DNA of 64,000 nt, taken from NCBI GenBank assembly GCA_020636005.1, contig JACJYR010000004.1, forward strand, positions 1-64,000, written 5' to 3'. The notes beneath the pieces are model-generated. The model did not search any database, was not told the origin of the DNA, and saw nothing but the letters and a program-made list of their open reading frames with translations. A program made the translations under genes and the position numbers. The first letter of the stretch is position 1. Every line of letters begins with the position of its first letter. The DNA is from Lewinellaceae bacterium. Its GTDB lineage: Bacteria > Bacteroidota > Bacteroidia > Chitinophagales > Saprospiraceae. Below, piece by piece: positions 1 to 8,289 of this stretch.

Positions 1-2
1 GC

Positions 3-2729
3 TATGTGCGTAAAAACGACCAATTTGTAAGTTATGCTGCAACGGATGAGAACAGGGCGCCACTTAAAGGTTACCACCTGGCTTTCCAAAAACCCCAGCA
101 GCAGTTAGGGGTAGTGGTAGGGGGCAATGGGTTGTACTTTTTTGATTCTGCCAAAAAAAGCTGGTGCTTTGAACACAGCCTGCCGCCCGGAACCCAAAGA
201 GTAGTGCCAATTTTTTCAAATACTGGGGACCATACAGGGCTTGCTGTATTTAGTTATGACCAACCGGGCATCTATTTTATCGAATATAATTCAACAGTTG
301 GGTTGTTGAAACAGCCCAGGTTCATCGGCCAGAACAGCGAACCTTCCCTGCGGCCCTCCGACGCATTGCAGGAGGGAGATTCGCTGTTGCGGGTGGCGAC
401 ACAGGCAGGCTTCCTTACCGTCAACCTGAAAAACGGGGGCTATTGGCAACTTTTGCCAACGACCGGCTGGTATCCCAACGACCTTGATTATTATCAAAAC
501 GGCCAGCTCATCACCTCGCTCACCGGGGGCGGGCTGGCGATTTGTAAGAAGGACAGTGTTTTGAACGGCAAGCAATTTTTTCATGTGCCGGGCAACCCCT
601 GGACCCTGGCCAGCAATATTACAACAGGCATCCGGCAAGACAGAAACGGCGTCATCTGGACAGGCACGGCCGGCATCGGGGTTGATTTTGCCCAGCCCGA
701 CAAGGTGAAGTTCCAGTCGCTCGACTTGGGGAAACTTTTTAGCATTGAAGACAGAACAGTCGGTATCTATGGAATGGCAGAAGATAGCATCGGCAATATC
801 TGGTGTATCGCTCGGGGTTTTGGCTTGTTCGTCTTATCGCCCGATAAAAAGCCCTTGGCAAAATTCAGCAAGGAAGATACAAGCGGTGGCAACCTGCCCG
901 CCAACAGTTTGATGTACCACTTTTTCGACCGCAAAAACCGCTGCTGGGCGCTGACACTGAGGGGCATCGGGCTGCTTAGCCCAGGCGGCGAAGGTTTCCA
1001 GGCCTTAGAGTCACCCAAGGGCTTCCTGCATGGAATTGAACTGAAAAATGGGCGTGGATTGCTGTTCTCTTCCTTGACCGGTGGTATTTTAAAAGCCGTG
1101 GAAACAAGTGGTAATATCCGCTTGGAGATGCTGCCAGAGATTGGCAACACGGCTGCCTACACCTACTTGTTCCAAAATAAAAAAGGCTGGCTCTACGCCT
1201 GCCGTGATTTGACCAGCATTGAAGTCCGCAACCCGGAAGACGATTTTGCCATGCTGAAAAACCTGCCGATCAAGGGCGATGTGCACGGCTTCCACGAATC
1301 TACAGATGGTACATTGTGGATTGCTACGGGAAATGGGCTGGTAAAACTGAACCAAGGGAACTGGCAGTTCGAAACTTTCACAGAAGCCGAGGGCCTGCCC
1401 GACGACCATGTTTATGGCATCCTGGCCAACGCTGCCGACAGTACGCTCTGGCTGACCACCAACCGGGGCATTGCGCAGTTTTTCCCGAATGAAATTCCGC
1501 CCCGCTTCCATGCCTTCGACATGCCGGACGGGCTGCAAGGCCTGGAATTCAACTCGCACGGTTTTTTGCGCCGCCCAAACGGCGAATTTTGGTTTGCAGG
1601 GATGAACGGCGTTAATTATTTCAACCCAGACTCCATTCAGATGCTACAGGTAATGCCCCAGGTCCAATTCACCCGCCTATTGGTCAATAATGAAGAACGC
1701 CCCCACCCCATGTGTGCTTTAACAGGTGCCATGAATATTTCGGAGGTGAAGAAACTGGTGTTTGATTTCACCGAAAACACGCTCAATTTTGAGTTCGCCG
1801 CCCTTGAATTCAGCCATCCCGCCAAAAACCAATTTCAGTACATGCTGGAAAACTACGAGACCAATTGGACGCCGCCCACTACCAGCGGATTTGCACGATA
1901 TGCCAACCTGCCGCCAGGTTCGTACAAATTACTGGTGAAAGCCTGCAATTCCGACGGGGTTTGGTCAAAACCGAAAGCGCTTGAAATTGTCGTCCATCCT
2001 CCCGTATGGCAGCGCTGGTGGTTTGTGTTGCTGGCCGCAGTGGCTTTGGTGGCATCGGGTTACGGCATTTACCGTTGGCGCATCGGGCAGTTGCTAAAAG
2101 TAGAGCGCCTCCGCAACCAAATCTCCGCCGACCTCCACGACGACATCGGCGCCACCCTCAGCAACGTCAACATCCTCACCACCCTCGTCCGGCAAAAACT
2201 GCCGACTGACAGCGGCGCCCTGCCCCTGCTGGCCCGCATCGAAGAAGAAGTGCAGTCCAGTGCCGAATCCCTGGACGACATCATCTGGAGCATCAACCCG
2301 CAAAACGACCCGCTCGACCGGGTACTGGCAAGGATGAGGCGCTTTGCCAGCGAGGTACTGGAAGCCAAGGGCATCGAGGGCCAGATCAACTTCCCGGCCC
2401 ACGCAGGCCACCTCCGGCTCGACATGGCCAAGCGGCGGCACTTTTACCTCCTCTTCAAAGAGGCCATCAACAACATGGCAAAATATGCCCATTGCAGCAG
2501 GGCTACTATAAACGTGGTGTATGAAAACGGAAGGCTCCAACTGGCCATTTCCGACAATGGCGTGGGCTTCGATCCCGAAGTGGTGAAGGAAGGCGGCAAT
2601 GGTATGCAGACTATGCGCCAGCGGGCCGAAATACTGGGCGCCCTGTTGGAAATTTCTTCAGCCATTGGACAGGGGACGACAGTCAGCGTTTCCTTCCCCA
2701 TCACAGAAAACCGTGATAGCCGGGTTTAG
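3..2729 (+). CDS. Two-component sensor histidine kinase (Reg_prop / Y_Y_Y / HisKA_3), 5' end outside window
   Basis: Inner-membrane sensor kinase predicted to phosphorylate the LuxR-type regulator encoded 65 bp downstream. The frame is open to the left window edge, so the N-terminus (signal peptide and first propeller blades) is missing. Visible parts, counted from the GTG at position 6: WxGT/IWxA-type propeller repeats over roughly residues 1-560, a Y_Y_Y domain (about 583-665), one membrane segment (about 668-690), the HisKA_3 phosphoacceptor in ADLHDDIGATLSNV (His near 711), and a HATPase domain (817-900) with N-box EAINNMAKYAHC and G-boxes DNGVGF and GGNGMQTMRQRA. Propeller kinases of this type often sense glycans or other outside signals, but the ligand here is unknown. 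Confidence 0.93.
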   Translation, partial: YVRKNDQFVSYAATDENRAPLKGYHLAFQKPQQQLGVVVGGNGLYFFDSAKKSWCFEHSLPPGTQRVVPIFSNTGDHTGLAVFSYDQPGIYFIEYNSTVGLLKQPRFIGQNSEPSLRPSDALQEGDSLLRVATQAGFLTVNLKNGGYWQLLPTTGWYPNDLDYYQNGQLITSLTGGGLAICKKDSVLNGKQFFHVPGNPWTLASNITTGIRQDRNGVIWTGTAGIGVDFAQPDKVKFQSLDLGKLFSIEDRTVGIYGMAEDSIGNIWCIARGFGLFVLSPDKKPLAKFSKEDTSGGNLPANSLMYHFFDRKNRCWALTLRGIGLLSPGGEGFQALESPKGFLHGIELKNGRGLLFSSLTGGILKAVETSGNIRLEMLPEIGNTAAYTYLFQNKKGWLYACRDLTSIEVRNPEDDFAMLKNLPIKGDVHGFHESTDGTLWIATGNGLVKLNQGNWQFETFTEAEGLPDDHVYGILANAADSTLWLTTNRGIAQFFPNEIPPRFHAFDMPDGLQGLEFNSHGFLRRPNGEFWFAGMNGVNYFNPDSIQMLQVMPQVQFTRLLVNNEERPHPMCALTGAMNISEVKKLVFDFTENTLNFEFAALEFSHPAKNQFQYMLENYETNWTPPTTSGFARYANLPPGSYKLLVKACNSDGVWSKPKALEIVVHPPVWQRWWFVLLAAVALVASGYGIYRWRIGQLLKVERLRNQISADLHDDIGATLSNVNILTTLVRQKLPTDSGALPLLARIEEEVQSSAESLDDIIWSINPQNDPLDRVLARMRRFASEVLEAKGIEGQINFPAHAGHLRLDMAKRRHFYLLFKEAINNMAKYAHCSRATINVVYENGRLQLAISDNGVGFDPEVVKEGGNGMQTMRQRAEILGALLEISSAIGQGTTVSVSFPITENRDSRV

Positions 2730-2794
2730 CCTTTTTATTGAATATTTGGGGCAATGTTGATCCAGCTACTATCTGGCCCAAAAAATACCTCAGT

Positions 2795-3421
2795 ATGAAA
2801 ATCATTATTTACGAAGACGACGAAAAACTCCGCCAATCCCTTTCCCTGCTGATTGACGGCACGGGCGGCTATTCGGTCGTGGGCGCATTTCCCAACTGCA
2901 AAAATGTGGTGGAAGAGGTGACTGCGTTGCGCCCTGATATTGTGCTAATGGACATTGACATGCCGGAGGTAGGCGGTATTGAAGGCGTAAAATTGATCAA
3001 GGAAAAATACCCCGATACCAAAATTCTGATGCACACAGTTTTTGATGACAATGACAAGCTTTTTGCCTGTCTTCAAGCTGGTGCTGACGGCTACCTGTTG
3101 AAAAAGACCTCGCCCGCTAAATTACTGGAAGCCCTGCAAGACATCTATACCGGCGGTGCCCCTATGTCGCCGGGCATTGCACGGCGGGTGCTGGCCACTT
3201 TCCATCATATACAGCCCGCTGCAGAACAGTACGGCCTCACCAAGCGGGAAAAAGAAATCCTGCAATTGCTCACCGAAGGCTATACCTACAAGGCCATTTC
3301 TGCCGAGTGTCATATTTCGATGGACACCGTATCCACCCACCTGCGCCATATCTACGAGAAACTGCACGTCAACTGCGGCACAGAGGCCGTGGCAAAGGCT
3401 ATCCGGGAGCGGCTCGTATAG
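2795..3421 (+). CDS. NarL/LuxR-family response regulator
   Basis: Cytoplasmic transcription regulator of 208 residues, the probable partner of the preceding kinase. The receiver domain (about 1-120) shows the acidic pair EDD (7-9), the phospho-acceptor Asp53 in VLMDIDMP and the conserved Lys in YLLKKTSP. The LuxR helix-turn-helix (about 146-205) has LTKREKEILQLL and STHLRHIYEKLHV. An in-frame GTG/ATG region lies upstream at 2738, but the ATG at 2795 starts exactly at the canonical beta1 strand (MKIIIYEDDE), so I chose it. HisKA_3 kinases and NarL-type regulators normally pair. Target genes cannot be deduced. Confidence 0.93.
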   Translation: MKIIIYEDDEKLRQSLSLLIDGTGGYSVVGAFPNCKNVVEEVTALRPDIVLMDIDMPEVGGIEGVKLIKEKYPDTKILMHTVFDDNDKLFACLQAGADGYLLKKTSPAKLLEALQDIYTGGAPMSPGIARRVLATFHHIQPAAEQYGLTKREKEILQLLTEGYTYKAISAECHISMDTVSTHLRHIYEKLHVNCGTEAVAKAIRERLV

Positions 3422-3578
3422 TTTTTCAAGAAATCAACCATTTGCATTTCACAGAAATACGTGATTGCCCACCGCTCCCTTTCGGGGCAATTTTGTCGTC
3501 ATCAATGGGATGCAAAAAAGTGTACACCTGCACCTTACAGCTTCCCACCAGCTTGTTTCACCCTAAAATCAGCCTGCC

Positions 3579-3929
3579 ATGATGACGGCCCCCGCTTGTA
3601 CCTTCTTTTTGGAAAACCTGCAAACCCAGCTCACCCAGCACCTGTCGGACAGTTCCCTGGACGTCCAACGCCTCACCCGCCTTGTCGGCATGAGCCGCTC
3701 AGACTTGCACCGGAAACTCAGCCAGGCTACCGGCATGTCCACAACGGAATACATGCGCTATGTCCGGCTCCGGCGGGCCGCAGAACTTTTGTTGAAACAA
3801 CCCAATTGGAGCATTTACCAAGTGGCATTGGAAGTGGGCTTTGCGAACATCAGCTATTTTTCGAGACGCTTCAAGGAATCGTTTGGGGTATGCCCGGCGG
3901 CATGGCGGCAAGACCAGACTGGACGGTAA
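3579..3929 (+). CDS. Stand-alone AraC-family DNA-binding domain protein
   Basis: Small regulator of 116 residues consisting of almost nothing but a double helix-turn-helix of the AraC/XylS type. The first HTH is LTRLVGMSRSDLHRKLSQAT and the second covers IYQVALEVGFANISYFSRRF, ending with the typical family tail FKESFGVCPAAWR. No ligand-binding or receiver domain is present, so it could work as a constitutive regulator or be the detached C-terminus of a hybrid sensor; AraC domains of this exact flavour are usually the last domain of Bacteroidota hybrid kinases. Two adjacent ATG codons (3579 and 3582) are both possible starts. It follows the two-component pair on the same strand after a 157-bp gap. 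Confidence 0.85.
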   Translation: MMTAPACTFFLENLQTQLTQHLSDSSLDVQRLTRLVGMSRSDLHRKLSQATGMSTTEYMRYVRLRRAAELLLKQPNWSIYQVALEVGFANISYFSRRFKESFGVCPAAWRQDQTGR

Positions 3930-4222
3930 TCAAGAAGCCCCGGGCGCACATTCGGCCCGAGGCTATTGTATAGGGATTTAGGTGTGAAATTGCTGTTTTA
4001 ACGGCTTGCTGAACGGGCTTACCTCTTTACAACATTTAATCCACAGGCAATCCCGCCAATTTAGTACGTTTCACAAAGCCTTTGTGTTGCCCGGCGTCCC
4101 GTTGTATTGGTAAAAAAACGAATGCCCTGCGCTTTTCATGGATCTGAGCTGAAAAGCCTCCTTCCTATTTGCCTTCCTTAAGCAACCATTCCGGTCATTT
4201 CCCTTCTTTCTTCTTGGCATTC

Positions 4223-4299
4223 ATGAATGAATAACTTCCCTTTGCTGATTTTAAAACCCCATTAGTGGAAGGTTTTTTTTAAATAATCCCGATGTAACA
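4223..4299 (+). repeat. Family B intergenic repeat, copy 1
   Basis: The core reads ATAACTTCCCTTTG, then GATTTTAAAACC, then CCATTAGTGG as a small palindrome, then AAGGTTTTTTTT and AATAATCCCGATG. Copies 2 and 3 at 6997 and 13471 share the flanks while the central 10-bp stem differs (CCAGTTCTGG, CCAGTACCGG). The stem AAAACC/GGTTTT followed by a T-run is terminator-like. The conserved 3' tail (TTTCCTTCTATCC) is displaced to about 4490 in this copy because the family A element and extra sequence lie in between. Confidence 0.7.
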
Positions 4300-4310
4300 C
4301 CCGTACTGAT

Positions 4311-4415
4311 TTATAGATAGTCACATTTAAAATTGATTGGGACAAAATTCTAAGTCACTGATTTTCAATAAAATGACTTCAATGACCAATGACTTTTAAT
4401 GACGATTGTCTATAA
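4311..4415 (+). repeat. Family A MITE-like element, copy 1
   Basis: A 105-bp element beginning TTATAGATAGTCACATTT and ending GACGATTGTCTATAA, which are imperfect inverted ends. Nearly the whole unit pairs with itself: CATTTAAAATTGATTGG with CCAATGACTTTTAATG, and inside it AAGTC..ATTTT-caat-AAAAT..GACTT. Near-identical copies lie at 36018-36122 and 60983-61085. It has no coding capacity. MITE or similar non-autonomous repeat is an inference. Confidence 0.85.
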
Positions 4416-4572
4416 TGTTGAAAGTAGCCCCAACGGGGCGGTCATGGTTGGGCTAAAAGACACTATGTAATTACTCGCATCGGGATTTTTTTTCCTTCTA
4501 TCCTTAGCCAACACTTTTGCCCAAGCCGGCCAATGCGCATATTTTTTCATCCATCGTTCACCTTTTGACACC

Positions 4573-6981
4573 ATGTTCCAAAATTACATCAAAGCCACCT
4601 TCCGCAACTTCCGCAGGCACCAACTCAACACCCTCATCAACCTGCTCGGCCTGGCCACGGGCATCACCGCCTTCGTGCTCATCATGCTCTACGTGGATCA
4701 CGAAATGAGCTACGATAAAAACCACCCGGCCAGGGAGCGCCTCTTTCGTTTAACCGAAGAAATAAAAAGTGAGGGCTTCGTGGAAAACTCTTCAAGCTGC
4801 CCCTTTCCTACCGCCCCTACCCTGCTCAACGATTACCCCGACTTTATTGAAACAGCCGTCCGCTTCTTTGACTTTCAGATACCCGAAGTGACCATCACCA
4901 TCGGCGACAGCACCCGCTACACGGAGCGCAATTTCTATTTCGTGGACAGCACCGTGTTCACTATGCTCGATTTCCCGCTAAAGGTCGGCGACCCCAAAAC
5001 GGCCCTCAACCAACCGAACACGGTCGTGCTGACAGAAGGCTATGCGAAGAAATATTTTGGTGACGAAAACCCCATCGGAAAAACCCTGAAATACGAACAA
5101 AACCTCAACTTTCAGGTCACCGGCATCCTCGACGAGCGGGCGCCCTCCCATTTTGATGTGAACGGGCTTTTTTCTTTTGTCACCACTCTCCAGATGATGC
5201 CCAACCAGCATAAAAACTGGGTCTGGAACCCGTGTTGGACTTATATCAAATTGCGGGAACACGTGAAGCCCGAAACCCTGCTTGCGCAATTGCCCGATTT
5301 CACCCAAAAACACTCGCCCGATTTTATCAAAGACAAAGTGACTTATCATGTTCAGCCTATCGGGAACATCCACCTCGACTCTCACCTGGAATTCGAGATG
5401 CACCCGAACAGCAACCGGCTGTATGTAGTCATTTTCAGCATCGTGGCCTTCTTCGTGCTGGCAATTGCCTGTATCAATTTCGTGAACCTGACCACGGCGA
5501 GGGCGGCCACCCGCACCAAGGAAATCGGCGTGCGCCAGGTGGTCGGCGCTACCCGGCAGATGCTGGTCCGTCAGTTCCTCTCCGAATCCGTCGTCACCAC
5601 CTTGATCGCCTTTGCGGTGGGGCTGGCCATATTGCCAGTGCTGCTGCCCTGGTTCGCTGCTAAAACAGGGATTGACCTTTCAACCGCCTTGCTTTTCCAG
5701 CCCCGATTCCTGGGCATGATGCTGTTAGCAGTCGTCATCACGGGCATTTTGTCAGGACTGTACCCAGCCTTTTATTTATCCAACATAAAAGTGGTGGACG
5801 TGATGAAGTCCAGCAGCATGAAAGCGGGCCGCACCGCCAAACTCTTGCGGCAGGGGCTGGTCGTTTTCCAGTTCGCCATTTCGATTGTGCTGATCATCAG
5901 CACCTTTGCAGCCTTCCGTCAGTTGCACTACATGCTCACGAAGGACGAGGGCTACAAGACGGCCAACATGATGCTCATCCCCATCTCCCGCACGCAGATA
6001 CCGGGCAAATTGGAAGCCTTTAAAGAGGAATTGCTGAAAAACCACAAGGTGCAGGGCGTGAGCGTGATGAACGAGGTGTTGGGCGTGAACAACAACAACC
6101 ACGAGTTCAACTATCCCGGCATCCCCGTCGGGCAGTGGCAGTATTTCCCGGCCCTCATGGTGGACGAGGATTTTGTAAAAACCTTCGACATCAAACTGCT
6201 GGCCGGGCGTGACTACGACAAGCACAGGGATCGGGAGGACAGCCTTTCCATCATCGTGAACCGCAGCATGTCAAAGTACCTCGGCTTTGCCGATCCGCAG
6301 GAGGCCATCGGCCAGCGCTTCAACAGCATGTCGGGGCAGGAGCAGATTATCGGCGTGGTGGAGGATTTCAGCTTCAAGTCCTTCCACCATCCGGTCGGGC
6401 CTTTTGTGCTGGATATGGAGTCGAAGGCCGGTAATTTCTTCTTTTTTGCCAAAGTAGTGGCGGTGAACCTCTCCGACACCTCGCCCGACGTGCTGCGCCA
6501 TGTGGAGGACACCTGGAAGCAGTTTGTGCCCAACAAACCTCTGGCCTATTCCTTTCTCGACGAAGAAATCTCGCACCTCTACACCGCCGAGCAGAAGATG
6601 GGCTTTATCCTCACCATCTTCTCGGCGCTGGCCGTGTTCATCGCCTGCCTTGGCCTTTTTGGCCTATCTTCCTTCATGGCGGCCCAGCGCACCCGTGAGA
6701 TAGGGATCCGCAAGGTGTTGGGTGCCCACACCGGCAACCTCCTGCAGACCATCACCCGGGAGTATTTTTATCTGATGCTTATCGCTATTGCCCTGGCCTT
6801 CCCCATCTCCTGGATGGTGAACCGGCAATGGCTGGAAAACTTCGCCTTTCAGGTGGACTTCAGTGTGCTTCCTTTTGTGCTGGCGGGCATTATTTCCCTG
6901 CTCGTAGCCTTGCTGACGGTGATGGGGATTGCGTGGAAGGCGGCGCAGGGGAATCCGGTGGTGGCGCTGAAGGGGGAGTGA
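4573..6981 (+). CDS. ABC transporter permease, MacB/FtsX family (full-length double unit)
   Basis: Inner-membrane protein of 802 residues of the large Bacteroidota MacB-like permease type. Order: membrane segment 1 in the N-terminal LINLLGLATGITAF stretch, periplasmic MacB_PCD domain (about 60-270), a first FtsX block of three helices (about 280-410, with the ARAATRTKEIGVRQVVGA signature), a linker helix (LVVFQFAISIVLIIS), a second periplasmic domain (about 450-650) and a second FtsX block (670-795, with RTREIGIRKVLGA). No ATPase gene is adjacent, so its ATP-binding partner must be elsewhere. Family roles include lipoprotein or peptide export and mechanotransmission; the cargo is unknown. The ATG at 4573 gives the usual family N-terminus. 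Confidence 0.92.
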   Translation: MFQNYIKATFRNFRRHQLNTLINLLGLATGITAFVLIMLYVDHEMSYDKNHPARERLFRLTEEIKSEGFVENSSSCPFPTAPTLLNDYPDFIETAVRFFDFQIPEVTITIGDSTRYTERNFYFVDSTVFTMLDFPLKVGDPKTALNQPNTVVLTEGYAKKYFGDENPIGKTLKYEQNLNFQVTGILDERAPSHFDVNGLFSFVTTLQMMPNQHKNWVWNPCWTYIKLREHVKPETLLAQLPDFTQKHSPDFIKDKVTYHVQPIGNIHLDSHLEFEMHPNSNRLYVVIFSIVAFFVLAIACINFVNLTTARAATRTKEIGVRQVVGATRQMLVRQFLSESVVTTLIAFAVGLAILPVLLPWFAAKTGIDLSTALLFQPRFLGMMLLAVVITGILSGLYPAFYLSNIKVVDVMKSSSMKAGRTAKLLRQGLVVFQFAISIVLIISTFAAFRQLHYMLTKDEGYKTANMMLIPISRTQIPGKLEAFKEELLKNHKVQGVSVMNEVLGVNNNNHEFNYPGIPVGQWQYFPALMVDEDFVKTFDIKLLAGRDYDKHRDREDSLSIIVNRSMSKYLGFADPQEAIGQRFNSMSGQEQIIGVVEDFSFKSFHHPVGPFVLDMESKAGNFFFFAKVVAVNLSDTSPDVLRHVEDTWKQFVPNKPLAYSFLDEEISHLYTAEQKMGFILTIFSALAVFIACLGLFGLSSFMAAQRTREIGIRKVLGAHTGNLLQTITREYFYLMLIAIALAFPISWMVNRQWLENFAFQVDFSVLPFVLAGIISLLVALLTVMGIAWKAAQGNPVVALKGE

Positions 6982-6996
6982 GTTTATTCTAATTAC

Positions 6997-7107
6997 ATAA
7001 CAATGAAAAAATAACTTCCCTATTTTGATTTTGAAACCCCAGTTCTGGAAGGTTTTCTTAAAAATAATCCCGACGTGAAATCTGGATAATTTTCCTTCGA
7101 TCCTTAC
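6997..7107 (+). repeat. Family B intergenic repeat, copy 2
   Basis: Starts 16 bp after the permease stop codon. It reads ATAACTTCCCTATTTTGATT, then AAACCCCAG-TT-CTGGAAGGTTT as a stem, then AAAAATAATCCCGACG and a tail TTTTCCTTCGATCC. The stem plus the following T/A-rich stretch could terminate the permease transcript. Compare copies at 4223 and 13471. Confidence 0.7.
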
Positions 7108-7170
7108 TTTGCTTTTAATCCGAAGGTGGGATGGGCGTAAAAAAAAAGGCTCAATTACGATTCCAGGTTG

Positions 7171-7330
7171 GCGACCTCGGGGAGGTCAAACATTGGGTAG
7201 AAAGGCAGGGAAAAAATCGGATTTCGACCTCGGAGGTCGTAAGTTCACTGGGTGCGATCTCTCCGAGGTCAAAATACCGGATGCTGTTATCATTTTCTCT
7301 TCTACCAACATTTGACCTCTGCGAGGTCAA
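7171..7330. repeat. Clustered GACCTC..GAGGTC palindromes
   Basis: Four palindromic sites in 160 bp: CGACCTCGGGGAGGTCAAA (7172-7190), CGACCTCGGAGGTCG (7225-7239, perfect), GATCTCTCCGAGGTC (7256-7270, one degenerate arm) and TTTGACCTCTGCGAGGTCAA (7311-7330). An outer inverted pair, GAGGTCAAACATTGG.TAGAA (7183-7204) and its complement at 7298-7319, makes the whole block a nested foldback. Confidence 0.75.
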
Positions 7331-7370
7331 TAAAACAAGCAACTTGAAATCAAAATAGAGCAAAAAAACA

Positions 7371-7524
7371 AAGAGGCTGTCTCATAAGTCAATCCTGAAA
7401 ATGGAAACCAAACGTTTCACACAAAGGCACTAATGCACAAGGAATATTAACCGGGGACTTTGTGGCTTTGTATGAAACTATATTTAGCGTCATTTTCAAA
7501 AAATTGACGATGAAACAGCCTCTT
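7371..7524. repeat. 154-bp foldback element with inverted ends AAGAGGCTGT / ACAGCCTCTT
   Basis: The outer arms continue imperfectly inward (GTCAAT..GAAAATG against CATTTTC..ATTGAC). An inner pair GTTTCACACAAAGGCAC / GTGGCTTTGTATGAAAC continues the stem, so nearly all of the element folds back. Ends of this type occur on insertion sequences and MITEs in Bacteroidota, but no transposase is present here. Confidence 0.75.
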
Positions 7525-7573
7525 CGAAACAAGGTGCCAATTCACCTTGCAACTTCATGCCGCAGGAGCAGCA

Positions 7574-7945
7574 TCATTTTGTAAATTCAATCACATGGGC
7601 GCTCACTGTAATGGTCCGTTTGTAATAAAACGGGGGGACGCCGCCGAAGTGCTCTTCCGTCACGAAGTTGATCAGGGCTTTGGAACTGGACATCAGGTTG
7701 GCCTTTTTCACCATGTCCGAATAGGCGTTTTCATACAGCCGTTTGCGGTTCATTCCGCCGAAACCCAGCACATATACCAGTTCGGCACTGCCCGTAACCG
7801 TATCCACCACCTTAAAATTGTTGCTGGCCAGGTGCACCTGGGTCGAGTTTTGGTTTTGGTTGTCAATCACGGCATAATTCACCCCGCAAGAATTGAGCAA
7901 TAAGCAGGATGCTACGATCAAAGTTGAGAACAATAACTTTTTCAT
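7574..7945 (-). CDS. Small lipoprotein, DUF6567-like
   Basis: Exported lipoprotein of 123 residues. MKKLLFSTLIVASCLLLNSC is a clear type II signal with the lipobox cysteine at residue 20. The mature part contains NSTQVHLASNNFKVVDTV, ending in a conserved block HFGGVPPFYYKRTITVSAHV, which I recognise as the Bacteroidota DUF6567 type (assignment from memory). A longer open frame reaches 8104, but its first 53 residues are not signal-like, so the ATG at 7945 is preferred. Function unknown. Confidence 0.8.
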   Translation of the reverse strand: MKKLLFSTLIVASCLLLNSCGVNYAVIDNQNQNSTQVHLASNNFKVVDTVTGSAELVYVLGFGGMNRKRLYENAYSDMVKKANLMSSSKALINFVTEEHFGGVPPFYYKRTITVSAHVIEFTK

Positions 7946-8289
7946 GGTTGATGTTTTTTTAGAATAAAGCGGGAAAAGTAGGAAAAAATTATCATGCCAT
8001 TGGCCATTCTGCCTGCGGCGGGTGGAAGATGTTTCACGCCGGCTCATCCTGATTATTTTTAGCTGGAACTGCCCCTTTTTAACTTGCGGAAAGGACGTTA
8101 TCAATTCCCCTCCGGATCACAGTTTAGCTTGAATTTGCACTTCTATAATCCCCTCGATTAAAATCGTGTACTTGTTTTGCACTAAACCCTACGATTAAAA
8201 TTCTGGGTGAATAACACCATGATAACCTCTCGAATAAAATCGTGGGTAAAGATTCAGGATGACTCCAGTTTATCGGTCCTCGTGTATCG
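7946..8289. repeat. Gene-free interval with three CGATTAAAATCG-type repeats
   Basis: Lies upstream of the DUF6567 lipoprotein and downstream of valS. Three spaced imperfect copies of a small palindrome: CTCGATTAAAATCGTG (8153-8168), CTACGATTAAAATTCTGG (8189-8206) and CTCGAATAAAATCGTGGG (8227-8244), about 37 bp apart. No coding frame seen. They may belong to a 3'-end or dispersed repeat; only this cluster is visible in the window. Confidence 0.6.

Larger units (their letters stand above)
3930..4572. other. Gene-free interval with repeats
   Basis: No convincing coding frame. Directly after the AraC gene there is a GC-rich imperfect hairpin (about 3934-3964, arms AGCCCCGGGC and GCCCGAGGCT) without a clear T-run. 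Further right are a family B repeat (4223-4299), a family A element (4311-4415) and a short CCCC-AA-GGGG hairpin near 4431-4441. A second inverted pair, TCCCGATG near 4287 and CATCGGGA near 4480, brackets the family A element. Confidence 0.7.
6982..7573. other. 592-bp gene-free interval packed with three repeat structures
   Basis: Between two convergent genes, the interval carries family B copy 2 (6997-7107), a GAGGTC/GACCTC palindrome cluster (7171-7330) and a 154-bp foldback (7371-7524). Short open frames exist here but they overlap the palindromes and resemble nothing. Confidence 0.75.

Noticed and set aside
3461..3973. 170-codon frame overlapping the AraC gene
   Set aside because: Out-of-frame shadow of the AraC double helix-turn-helix, which has clear motifs.
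7109..7363. Small genes in the repeat cluster (68, 75 and 70 codons)
   Set aside because: They translate the GACCTC palindromes and overlap each other on both strands.
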